From Pseudomonadota bacterium (GTDB taxonomy: Bacteria; Desulfobacterota; Desulfovibrionia; Desulfovibrionales; Desulfovibrionaceae): a stretch of DNA of 64,000 nucleotides. Shown here in pieces: positions 16,453 through 24,111 of the stretch. Position 1 is the stretch's first letter. Each line of letters begins with the position of its first letter. The notes below the pieces were generated by a model. It did not search any database. It was not told where the DNA came from and saw only the letters and a list, made by a program, of their open reading frames with translations. The stretch covers positions 62,001 through 126,000 of the forward strand of contig JAEZYD010000035.1 in the NCBI GenBank assembly GCA_023419375.1, written 5' to 3'. A program made the translations under genes and the position numbers.

Positions 16453-17814
16453 TTACAGGAACATGGAGAGCAGCAGCGTGCCGAACAAACCGAGCACGGA
16501 GGCTATGGTAGTGCCGGCCGTATAGGTTGCGTACATGGAACCCATGGGGATACCGAGGGATTCCTTGACAAACCAGAAGCCGGAGTCGGTCACGTGCGAA
16601 GCCCCGGTTGCGCCAGCGCCGATGACAATGGCCATGAGGGCCGGGTCAATGCCGGGGTTGCTGCTGAGCACGGGCAGGATAAGCCCGGCGGCGGTCATCA
16701 TGGAAACGGTGGCGCTGCCCAGGGCAAAGCGCAGGGCAATGGCGATAATCCAGGCCAGGATCAGGGGGCTGATCTGGATGCTGGTAAGCACCTGCTTGAG
16801 CACAACGCCCACGCCGCTGTCGGTGATGATCTGGTTCAGCGCGCCAGCCGCGCCGATGACCAGCATGATGGAGGCCAACGGGGCCATGCCCTGCTCGCTG
16901 AAACGGCCCAACTGGTCCCAGTTGAAACCGCGCTTGAGGCCAAACACGATGTAGGCCACCACTGCGGAAATGAACAGGGCGATCATGGGCGTGCCGATAA
17001 AGTTCACATAGGGCATGTAGGCGGGCGGATTCTGCTTGTCGATGGTCAGTTCCACCACGGTCTTGGCGATCATGAGCAGCAGGGGCAGCAGCATGACGAA
17101 GAGCGAGCTGCCAAAGGGCGGCAGTTCAGATTCCTTGCGCGGTTCGGTATTGGCGTAAACACCGGTCAGCGGCACGGCGGGCAGGCGCTTGGCAATGAAC
17201 TTGCCATAGATGGGGCCTGCAATGCTGGCGGCGGGCAGGCCCACCAGCAGGCCAAAAAAGATAACCTTGCCCACGTCAGCCTTGAGCAGGTCGGTAACTG
17301 CCATGGCGGCGGGGTGCGGCGGCACGATGCAGTGCACCGTGGTCAGGGCTACCACAAGGGCCATACCCACCTGAATGAGCGGCAGCTTGGATTCCTTGAC
17401 GATGGAGAACATGAGCGGCGTCAGCAGGATGATGCCCACCTGGAGAAAAACCGGGATGCCGCAGATGTAGCCCACAACCATCATGGCCCAGTGCGCTTTT
17501 GACTGGCCGAGAATATTGATGAGCGTCCGCGCCAGCCTTTCGGCTGCGCCGGAGACTTCCATCAGTTTGCCCAATATGGCCCCAAGGGCCAGAATGGGCG
17601 CAAGAAAGCCCAGCGTTTTGCCAAGGCCGCCTTCAAAGGCCATGACGATCTTGGCCAGTTCCATGTGGTGCGTCAGCGCCAGAAAGAGGCTCGCTGCGGT
17701 CAGAGACACAAAGGCGTGTATTTTGAAGCAGATGCACAGCACAATGACTATGGCGATGGAAATGCAGAGCATGGTCATCGAATAGCCGATGCCGAACGAT
17801 TGGACGGCAGTCAT
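16453..17814 (-). CDS. GntP-family permease (gluconate/glycerate/acid-sugar uptake)
   Basis: 453 residues with about 12 hydrophobic segments, typical for the GntP family of proton-coupled sugar-acid carriers. Family-like segments include GGLGKTLGFLAPILALGAILG near residue 55, VALTTVHCIVPPHPAAMAV near 160, and GATGASHVTDSGFWFVKE near 395. The genomic setting (acid-sugar kinase, PdxA2 and glycerate kinase on the same strand) makes a hydroxy acid such as threonate, erythronate or glycerate the likely cargo rather than gluconate. A 151-base gap to pdxA2 could hold an internal promoter, but none is clear. Confidence 0.85.
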   Translation of the reverse strand: MTAVQSFGIGYSMTMLCISIAIVIVLCICFKIHAFVSLTAASLFLALTHHMELAKIVMAFEGGLGKTLGFLAPILALGAILGKLMEVSGAAERLARTLINILGQSKAHWAMMVVGYICGIPVFLQVGIILLTPLMFSIVKESKLPLIQVGMALVVALTTVHCIVPPHPAAMAVTDLLKADVGKVIFFGLLVGLPAASIAGPIYGKFIAKRLPAVPLTGVYANTEPRKESELPPFGSSLFVMLLPLLLMIAKTVVELTIDKQNPPAYMPYVNFIGTPMIALFISAVVAYIVFGLKRGFNWDQLGRFSEQGMAPLASIMLVIGAAGALNQIITDSGVGVVLKQVLTSIQISPLILAWIIAIALRFALGSATVSMMTAAGLILPVLSSNPGIDPALMAIVIGAGATGASHVTDSGFWFVKESLGIPMGSMYATYTAGTTIASVLGLFGTLLLSMFL

Positions 17815-17965
17815 CTCAACCTCCGTGGTGTGGTTGCGACACGGCCCGGGCAGCGCCCGCGCCGGTAAAAGTTGGGGGAACGGTTGACGGTTTTACGGTT
17901 TGTTCTCTTGTTTTACTCTGCTCGTCCTCCGGATGCGGTGCGCAGTTCACATCCTCTGCCGCAAA

Positions 17966-18961
17966 TCAGGCCCTTTTGAAGTTGGGCGCGTATTCCGCAG
18001 CAAGGCGGATGGCTTCCACCATGCTCACGGCGCTGACCTTGCCTGTTCCGGCAATGTCAAAAGCTGTGCCGTGATCCACCGATGTGCGCAGAATGGGCAT
18101 GCCCAGCGTAAGGGAGATGGTGCGCTCAAAGTCCACCATCTTGGTCGCTATGTGTCCCTGGTCGTGATAAAGCGACAACACGGCGTCCCACGCGCCCTTG
18201 AGGGCAAAGTGGAAGACCGAGTCCGCCGGGTTGGGGCCATGCACGTTAAAGCCCTGGCGGCGCGCTTCTGCTATGGCCGGAACAACCTCGGCGTCTTCCT
18301 CATTGCCAAAGAGCCCGTGCTCGCCGCAGTGCGGGTTGAGCCCGGCCACCACCATGCTCGGATTCTCCAGCCCCAGCAGCTTGAGGGCGCTGGTGCAGCG
18401 GCCGATGTAGTCGAGCACGCGGTCTTTTTTGACGGCGCGGCAGGCATCAATCAGCGAGAGGTGCCTGGTCAGGAAGAACACGCGCAGGCTGTGCACCTGA
18501 AACATGGTCAGCGGATCCCTGGTGCCGGTGAGGTCGCCAAAGATTTCGGTGTGCCCGATGTAGGGCACATTGGCTGCCTTGAGCGATTCCTTGTTGATGG
18601 GCGTGGTAGCCACGGCGGCGGCCTTGCCCGCCATGGTCAGCTCGATGGAGGCCTTGATGTATTCAAAGGCCGCCTGACCGCACTGGGCCTGCACCTTGCC
18701 ATAGGCAAAGGAGACCAGATCCACGTTGTCCATGTTGATGATGTTGGTAGCGCCATCGCGCCAGCCGTTGAGATCCGCATCCACCTCGTTGAAGTCGAGG
18801 TTGACCTTCATGATGGCGGCGGCGCGGCGCATGATCTCGGTATTGCCCACCACCAGCACATTGGCCATGTCGGTGACGGCTGCATCTGCCAGCGAGGCGG
18901 CCAGAATTTCCGGCCCAACGCCTGCGGGGTCGCCCATGGGGGCGCAAATCAGGGGTTTCAT
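17966..18961 (-). CDS. pdxA2: PdxA2-type four-carbon acid-sugar phosphate dehydrogenase
   Basis: 331 residues of the PdxA fold. It has the family opening PLICAPMGDPAGVGPEI, with metal-ligand histidines in VPYIGHTEIFGDLTG, GLNPHCGEHGLFG and SLYHDQGHIATKM. Classical PdxA makes pyridoxal 5'-phosphate precursor. Here it sits 48 bases after a DUF1537 kinase and beside a permease. That context defines PdxA2, which oxidises and decarboxylates D-threonate or D-erythronate 4-phosphate to dihydroxyacetone phosphate. Which stereoisomer is used is not visible. No pyridoxine-synthesis neighbour (pdxJ, ksgA) is present. Confidence 0.85.
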   Translation of the reverse strand: MKPLICAPMGDPAGVGPEILAASLADAAVTDMANVLVVGNTEIMRRAAAIMKVNLDFNEVDADLNGWRDGATNIINMDNVDLVSFAYGKVQAQCGQAAFEYIKASIELTMAGKAAAVATTPINKESLKAANVPYIGHTEIFGDLTGTRDPLTMFQVHSLRVFFLTRHLSLIDACRAVKKDRVLDYIGRCTSALKLLGLENPSMVVAGLNPHCGEHGLFGNEEDAEVVPAIAEARRQGFNVHGPNPADSVFHFALKGAWDAVLSLYHDQGHIATKMVDFERTISLTLGMPILRTSVDHGTAFDIAGTGKVSAVSMVEAIRLAAEYAPNFKRA

Positions 18962-19009
18962 CTATCTGTTCCTTGTTGGTTATGAACTGGCTTGGCTGCG
19001 GCGCAACTG

Positions 19010-20341
19010 TCAGGCGGGCCGCTTGCGGCTTGAAATCTTGGTGAACAGGTATTCCATGCACTCTACAAGGCTGTCCTTGTCGCCCACAAAGCCGCCCTTG
19101 GTGATCATGGGCAGGTCGGGGTGTTCGCCGCCGATGATGTGGCCGTACACGGCAAGGGGCAGCACCATGATCCGCACGGAAAAGCCCCCGGCCTTGAGCG
19201 TACGCATGACGGAAACCGTCACTTCGCCGCCCGAGGTGTACAGGCCGCCGATGCGCAGGCTTTCGTTTTTCAGGGCTTCCTGTGCCACATGGGCCAGAGC
19301 CATGTTGATGCGGCGCGAAATTTCGCTGGGCGCGATGCCGAGGGTCTGGGACATTTCCTGCATGGAGAAAACGTCCTCCTTGCTGGCGGCGGTGCACACG
19401 CCAAGAACCTTGGCTTCTTCGGGCGCGGCAAAAACGGCCTCCAGCACGCGGCGGCATTCCGCCTGTGCTTCGGCCTCGCCAGCCAGCACCTTGCGCACAT
19501 CCATGGACACGATGTGGCAGGGGTGGGCCAGCCGCAGGGTTTCCAGCTGTACGCGGGTCAGTTCGCTGGTGCTGCCCACGGTGAGGAAGATGCGGTTTTC
19601 AAATTCCGCGCGGGGGGCTTCAATGCGTGCTGCGGCAAGCTCCGATGTGAACGGGCCGGGATCAAGCGACACCAGCGGATAGGGCGCATCGGCCAGCGAC
19701 TGGGCGATCACGGCAATGTCGTCGTCCGACACGGCATCGCAGACCACGGCGCGGCAACCCTGGGCACGTGCGGCCTCAATGGTTTCGCGCACGGCGGCAG
19801 GCCCGGCCAGCACCTTTTCAAGCGACACAAAACCGCAGGGCAGGGAGGTCTGATCGGCAATGATCTTGAGCACTGCCGTGTGGTGCACGGGGGTGGCGGC
19901 GTCCTTGGCAATGGGCGAGCGTTCCAGCGGCACGCCGTGCACGATCTGGTATCCGCCCACGCAGATGCGGCCCGAATGGGGGTAGGACGCCACAAGTACG
20001 GCCAGGCTCTGGTTGTGACCGTGGGTGTCGTCCATTGCCTTGATGACGGCCTCAAGCTCCGCGCCCACATTGCCGCGGAGGGTGGAGTCTATGCGCTTGG
20101 AAACAAGCGCGGGCTTTTCCTTGTTGAATTCCATCACGGCGTCGTACACCGCTTTATAGGCGTCTTCGCGGTGCAGAAGGCGGCTCTCTGCGTTCAGGCA
20201 AACGGCGTCGCACTGCGTAAACTCTTTGGGGTCCCAGTGGGCAAGGCCTAGGCATGTGGCGCTGGAAAAGCCCTTGGCGGCAAGCAGCGCCCCGTTGTCG
20301 TTGGCTCCCGTAAAGTCGTCGGCGATAACAGCTATGATCAT
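19010..20341 (-). CDS. DUF1537 four-carbon acid-sugar kinase
   Basis: 443 residues. The N-terminal substrate domain begins IAVIADDFTGANDNGALLA, the hallmark of DUF1537. The C-terminal nucleotide-binding half carries LYTSGGEVTVSVM and PMITKGGFVGDKDSLVE. Known members are D-threonate, L-threonate and D-erythronate 4-kinases (DtnK, LtnK, DenK) and 3-oxo-tetronate kinase. Paired with PdxA2, as here, the D-threonate/D-erythronate versions are most likely. Start 20341 has GGAAGG upstream; the extension to 20413 runs into the regulator gene. Expression is presumably under the adjacent DeoR-type repressor. Confidence 0.87.
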   Translation of the reverse strand: MIIAVIADDFTGANDNGALLAAKGFSSATCLGLAHWDPKEFTQCDAVCLNAESRLLHREDAYKAVYDAVMEFNKEKPALVSKRIDSTLRGNVGAELEAVIKAMDDTHGHNQSLAVLVASYPHSGRICVGGYQIVHGVPLERSPIAKDAATPVHHTAVLKIIADQTSLPCGFVSLEKVLAGPAAVRETIEAARAQGCRAVVCDAVSDDDIAVIAQSLADAPYPLVSLDPGPFTSELAAARIEAPRAEFENRIFLTVGSTSELTRVQLETLRLAHPCHIVSMDVRKVLAGEAEAQAECRRVLEAVFAAPEEAKVLGVCTAASKEDVFSMQEMSQTLGIAPSEISRRINMALAHVAQEALKNESLRIGGLYTSGGEVTVSVMRTLKAGGFSVRIMVLPLAVYGHIIGGEHPDLPMITKGGFVGDKDSLVECMEYLFTKISSRKRPA

Positions 20342-20378
20342 ACAGACACCTTCCGGTGATTTTGTGACGGCGGCGGGC

Positions 20379-21149
20379 TTAGTCGGCGAGGCACAGGCGC
20401 GCGCCTGCGTCATGCAGGGCGGCGCGGGCTTCGGCGGTCAGGCCGCTGTCGGTGATGATGTGGTCAAAGCGTTCCACCCCGGCCACCAGCCATGGGCTGA
20501 ACTTGGCGTACTTGGACGCATCCGCCAGCAGAAAGGTTTTGTCGGCGCTGGCCATGAGCTGGCGCTTGTAATGCATTTTGGCGGAAGTGCTGGTGGTGAC
20601 GCCGTGGTGGGCGTCCCATACGTTGGTGCCCACAAAGGACATGGTGAGGCGCAGGCCGCGCAGATAGGCCACGGCATCGCTGTCGTTGCAGGCGCGGCTG
20701 ACAGGGTCGATAAGGCCGCCGGAAAGAAAGACGGAAATACGGTCGCAGCCCGAAAGCAGCAGGGCTATTTCCAGATCAGGCGTAACAACGCCAAGGCTTG
20801 TGAGAGGCAGGGCGGGCAGCAGGCGGGCCAGCTCAAGGCTGGTGGTGCCCGCATCCAGGGCAATAAAATCTTCGTTCTTGATAAACTGGCAGGCGGCGCG
20901 GGCTATGGCCTGCTTGGCCTCAAGCATGGAAACGGCCTTGCGGGCGCGGGGAATGTCGTTGGCTTCAAAGCACAGGGGAACAGCTCCGCCCCAGGTGAGC
21001 TCAAGCTGGTTGCGTTCTTCCAGCACCTTGAGGTCGCGGCGCACGGTCATGGTGGAAATGCCCAGCGCTTCGGCGAGTTCGCGGGTATTGACCGCGCCCC
21101 GGTTTTTGATGAGGCGGGCCATTTCTCTGCGGCGTTCTGCTGGCAACAT
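20379..21149 (-). CDS. DeoR-family transcriptional regulator
   Basis: 256 residues. The N-terminal winged helix-turn-helix is MLPAERRREMARLIKNRGAV followed by NTRELAEALGISTMTVRRDL. The C-terminal DeoRC sugar-phosphate sensor contains FIALDAGTTSLELARLL and ATSTSAKMHYKRQLM-like segments. It is the first gene of the operon, 37 bases before the kinase, so it is probably an autoregulated repressor relieved by a pathway phosphate such as threonate 4-phosphate. That inducer is inferred. Confidence 0.9.
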   Translation of the reverse strand: MLPAERRREMARLIKNRGAVNTRELAEALGISTMTVRRDLKVLEERNQLELTWGGAVPLCFEANDIPRARKAVSMLEAKQAIARAACQFIKNEDFIALDAGTTSLELARLLPALPLTSLGVVTPDLEIALLLSGCDRISVFLSGGLIDPVSRACNDSDAVAYLRGLRLTMSFVGTNVWDAHHGVTTSTSAKMHYKRQLMASADKTFLLADASKYAKFSPWLVAGVERFDHIITDSGLTAEARAALHDAGARLCLAD

Positions 21150-21174
21150 GGCGGCTCCGGCGTGTGACGGGTGC

Positions 21175-21316
21175 GTGTTAATTTTGTTTCAAATTTGTTG
21201 CTTTGTGTTATGCCCCTGAAGGGCGATATCGTCAATACAGGCTGGGCAATTTTGTGGATTTAACTCGTACTTTTTATCTATGTTATCAGAAAAATGTTGT
21301 TTTTTGTTAATTAGTG
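21175..21316. promoter_or_regulatory. Candidate promoter/operator region of the DeoR operon
   Basis: T-rich repeats TGTTAATTTTGTTTC (near 21175) and TTTTTTGTTAATTAG (near 21299) flank further TTTGTTGCTTTGT. Repeated TTTTGTT-like boxes fit DeoR-family operators. No site is proven, and the -35/-10 is not obvious. Confidence 0.35.
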
Positions 21317-21361
21317 AGGGGGCAGCCAGAGCACTGTGCTCCGCCGCCCTGCCGGGGCAAC

Positions 21362-21390
21362 AAAAAAAGCCCGGAGACTCCCTCCGGGCT
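21362..21390 (-). terminator. Intrinsic terminator, minus strand
   Basis: AGCCCGGAG and CTCCGGGCT arms pair perfectly. On the minus strand a seven-T run follows. It backs up the terminator at 21439-21472 behind the CxxC protein gene. Confidence 0.75.
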
Positions 21391-21438
21391 GGAAAATCAC
21401 GCTGGCTGATAGTGCGCCTGATTGCCTGCGGCAGAACG

Positions 21439-21472
21439 CAAAAAGGCCGCCGGGCACATGATCCGGCAGCCT
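21439..21472 (-). terminator. Intrinsic terminator of the CxxC protein gene
   Basis: On the minus strand GGCTGCCGG pairs with CCGGCGGCC (one mismatch), then five T residues, 40 bases after the stop at 21512. Confidence 0.8.
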
Positions 21473-21511
21473 TCTGCTAGGGTTTACGCGGGCGGGGTAG
21501 ACCCGCGCTGG

Positions 21512-21817
21512 CTATGCGTTGCCGAAGAATGGGGGGCGGCGCGTCTGCGCATCGCCGCTGACCCGGAAAATCTGCACCGTATACTGATCTTTGCCGCTGC
21601 ACATGGGGCAGCCGTCTGTGACCAGCATGCAGGAAGAATCGAGTTCAAGGGGGTCAATGCCCGCCAAATTGAGGATATGGGTGGCCTTGCCCTGCTCCCA
21701 CATGACGGGCGAGCCGCAACGTGCGCACTCAACATAGAGCAGTTCAGGGTCAAAGCCCGCGGGCACGGGGGTGCCGCGCAGCGGTTCGGCAATGGCTTTC
21801 AGTGTGTTGCTATACAT
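21512..21817 (-). CDS. Small protein with paired CxxC motifs (zinc-ribbon-like)
   Basis: 101 residues, start 21817 with the strong ribosome site GGGAGG. One pair is VECARCGSP near residue 37. A second Cys cluster is SCMLVTDGCPMCSG near residues 68-80. Two CxxC knuckles in this spacing suggest a structural zinc or iron site. No named family is recognised, so the function is unknown. It is transcribed divergently from mutL across a 192-base gap and ends in two tandem terminators, so it is probably an independent gene. Confidence 0.7.
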   Translation of the reverse strand: MYSNTLKAIAEPLRGTPVPAGFDPELLYVECARCGSPVMWEQGKATHILNLAGIDPLELDSSCMLVTDGCPMCSGKDQYTVQIFRVSGDAQTRRPPFFGNA

Positions 21818-22009
21818 AGAAACCTCCCGGCTTGCTTTGCGTGTTGCCAGAAGCCTGGCCGCGCGCATACGCAGCCTCGTCTTCCATACATAAGCACAGC
21901 GTGCGCCGAGGCAAGCCCTGCCGCGGGAATTTATTCTCCATGCGCAGCCGCGCATGCGCCGCGGACGGGGCCGCTTGCCTTGTGGAGCGCGCCCGAATAC
22001 ACTGGGCCC

Positions 22010-24028
22010 ATGTCTGAAAAACATCGTCATATACGTTTGCTACCGCCTGAGTTGCGCAATCAGATCGCCGCTGGTGAAGTGGTGGAGCGCCCTGCCAGCG
22101 TGCTCAAGGAACTGGTTGAAAACAGCCTTGACGCCGACGCCGCGCAGATCGACGTTTGCCTTGAAAACGGGGGGCAAAGCCTTATCAGCGTGCAGGACGA
22201 CGGGTGCGGCATAGCCGCAGCCGATCTGGAACTGGCCGTCACCCGGCACGCCACGAGCAAGATTGCCAGCCTGTCTGACCTTGAGCACATCAGCTCTTAC
22301 GGTTTCAGGGGCGAGGCCCTGCCAAGCATTGCCTCGGTTTCCCGTTTTTCCATTACCTCTGCGGTGACTGACCCGGACGGGCAGACACAGGCGCACAGGG
22401 TTGATGTGGAGCACGGCTTGCTGACAGTTTCCGCCCCGGCGGCCCTGCACCGGGGAACGCGGGTGGAAGTGCGCGATCTTTTTTCCAACATACCAGCACG
22501 CTTGAAATTTTTAAAGACCCCATCCACGGAGTTCAAACGTGCGCAGGACTGGCTGGCCCGGCTGGCGCTGGCCCGCCCCGCCGTTGGCCTGAGCCTGAGT
22601 TCCGGCGAGCGCGAGGCCCTGCGGTTTTTGCCGGGGCAAAGCCTTGCCGACCGCCTGGGCGTACTCTGGCCCCGGCTGATTGTGGAGGCTCTGCGCCCCT
22701 TTGACGGCACCCGTCACGGTATCCGCGTGCGCGGTCTGGCCGCCCTGCCCAATGTGAGCCAGCCGCGCGGCGACCGCATGCTGTTCTACGTCAATGGCCG
22801 TTCGGTGACGGACAAACGCCTGCTTGCTGCCGTGCGCGAGGCCTACAAGGGCCGCATGACCAGCCGGGATTATCCACAGGTAGCGCTGTTTGTGGAGATG
22901 GACCCGGCGGAAGTGGACGTGAACGTGCATCCCGCCAAGTCCGAAGTGCGTTTTCGGGATGAGTCCGCGGTGGTTTCCGCCGTGCTGCATGCCGTGCAGG
23001 GGGCACTGCTGACCTCCTACGATGTGGCCGAAAATCTGTGGCCGAACCCGCCAGAAGGCAACACTACGGAAAACTCCCTTGAAGCTTCTGCCCAGCAAGC
23101 AGCCCCGCGTCCGCAGGGTTTTTGGGGCAGGCTAGACAATCCGCCCCTTATCAAGCAGCAGGAGCCGGACGACAGACCGGACGAGGAATCCTCGTGGCAG
23201 GCCCGGTTGCCCGAACCAGCCGTAGCCTCGGACAAGGGAACAAGCTGGAGTGGCGATGCTGTTCAGAGTGGTGCGGCATCAGCCCATGAGCCAGCGCCCG
23301 CACAGAAGGAAAGCGCCCTGTTTGTTGCTGCGCCGGAAGATATTTCAGGCCTTGCGGAAGCGGCCTCTGCCTATGCGCACCACACCCCTGATGCTGTCCC
23401 GTATCAGACTGCGGATACGGCAGGCGAGCACAGCGAAGACATTTTCCCGCCCGCGCAGGAACGCCAGCCCTTGAGCGTGGGGCAGTTTGCCTACCTCGGG
23501 CAGGTGGCGCTGACCTATCTGGTGCTGCGGGACGCATCCGGCGCGCTGCTGTTGCTCGACCAGCATGCGGCGCACGAACGGGTGCTGTATGCCCGCCTGC
23601 GGCGCGGGGGATTCGCCGGGTCTGGGCAGTTGCTGGCCCTGCCCCTGGATTTGCCCCTGCACCCTGCTGAAACGGAACGTTTTTTTGAACTGCGGCCCCG
23701 GCTGGAATCTCTGGGCTTTGCGCTTGAGGTCAGCGGCGGCAACCTGCGCGTCAACGCCATGCCCCCGGTGCTCTCCCGCGCCGAAGCCAGGGACTTTCTG
23801 CGCGAGGCCCTTGCCGGGCGTAAGGATGATCTGGCCGACATGTTCATATCCATGTCGTGCAAAGGGGCCATCAAGGCCGGGCAGCGCCTTGCGGACGACG
23901 AGGCCGCCGGGCTGTTGCAGCAGTGGCTGGAAACGCCCGACCGGGAATATTGCCCCCACGGCCGCCCCTGCGTCTTGCGCTGGGACGCCGCCGAACTGGA
24001 AAAGATGTTCAAGCGGCGGCAGTCGTAA
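22010..24028 (+). CDS. mutL: DNA mismatch repair protein MutL
   Basis: 672 residues. The GHKL ATPase N-terminus is complete: LPPELRNQIAAGEVVERPAS, ENSLDADAAQIDV, VQDDGCGI, SKIASLSDLE with YGFRGEALPSIAS, and RGTRVEVRDLFSNIPARLKF. A Pro/Glu/Ala-rich linker (about 345-480) leads to the C-terminal dimerisation domain with LLLLDQHAAHERVLYARL. The endonuclease motif is not obvious in the C-terminal domain, which has CKGAIKAGQRL and CPHGRPCVLRWD; GRPHGRP-like CPHGRP and the QHAAHER motif are those of MutL proteins. Start 22010 gives the standard N-terminus; the open extension upstream is spurious. Confidence 0.94.
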   Translation: MSEKHRHIRLLPPELRNQIAAGEVVERPASVLKELVENSLDADAAQIDVCLENGGQSLISVQDDGCGIAAADLELAVTRHATSKIASLSDLEHISSYGFRGEALPSIASVSRFSITSAVTDPDGQTQAHRVDVEHGLLTVSAPAALHRGTRVEVRDLFSNIPARLKFLKTPSTEFKRAQDWLARLALARPAVGLSLSSGEREALRFLPGQSLADRLGVLWPRLIVEALRPFDGTRHGIRVRGLAALPNVSQPRGDRMLFYVNGRSVTDKRLLAAVREAYKGRMTSRDYPQVALFVEMDPAEVDVNVHPAKSEVRFRDESAVVSAVLHAVQGALLTSYDVAENLWPNPPEGNTTENSLEASAQQAAPRPQGFWGRLDNPPLIKQQEPDDRPDEESSWQARLPEPAVASDKGTSWSGDAVQSGAASAHEPAPAQKESALFVAAPEDISGLAEAASAYAHHTPDAVPYQTADTAGEHSEDIFPPAQERQPLSVGQFAYLGQVALTYLVLRDASGALLLLDQHAAHERVLYARLRRGGFAGSGQLLALPLDLPLHPAETERFFELRPRLESLGFALEVSGGNLRVNAMPPVLSRAEARDFLREALAGRKDDLADMFISMSCKGAIKAGQRLADDEAAGLLQQWLETPDREYCPHGRPCVLRWDAAELEKMFKRRQS

Positions 24029-24073
24029 CAAGAAAAGCCGTCAGATACGGTATCTCATTTCCTGCATAAAACC

Positions 24074-24103
24074 GCGGGCGGCTCTCCCATGAGAACCGCC
24101 CGC
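24074..24103. terminator. Shared terminator between mutL and the FAD/Fe-S gene
   Basis: GCGGGCGG at 24074-24081 pairs with CCGCCCGC at 24096-24103, followed by TTTGCTGTTT on the plus strand. The genes on both sides converge here. Confidence 0.7.
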
Positions 24104-24111
24104 TTTGCTGT

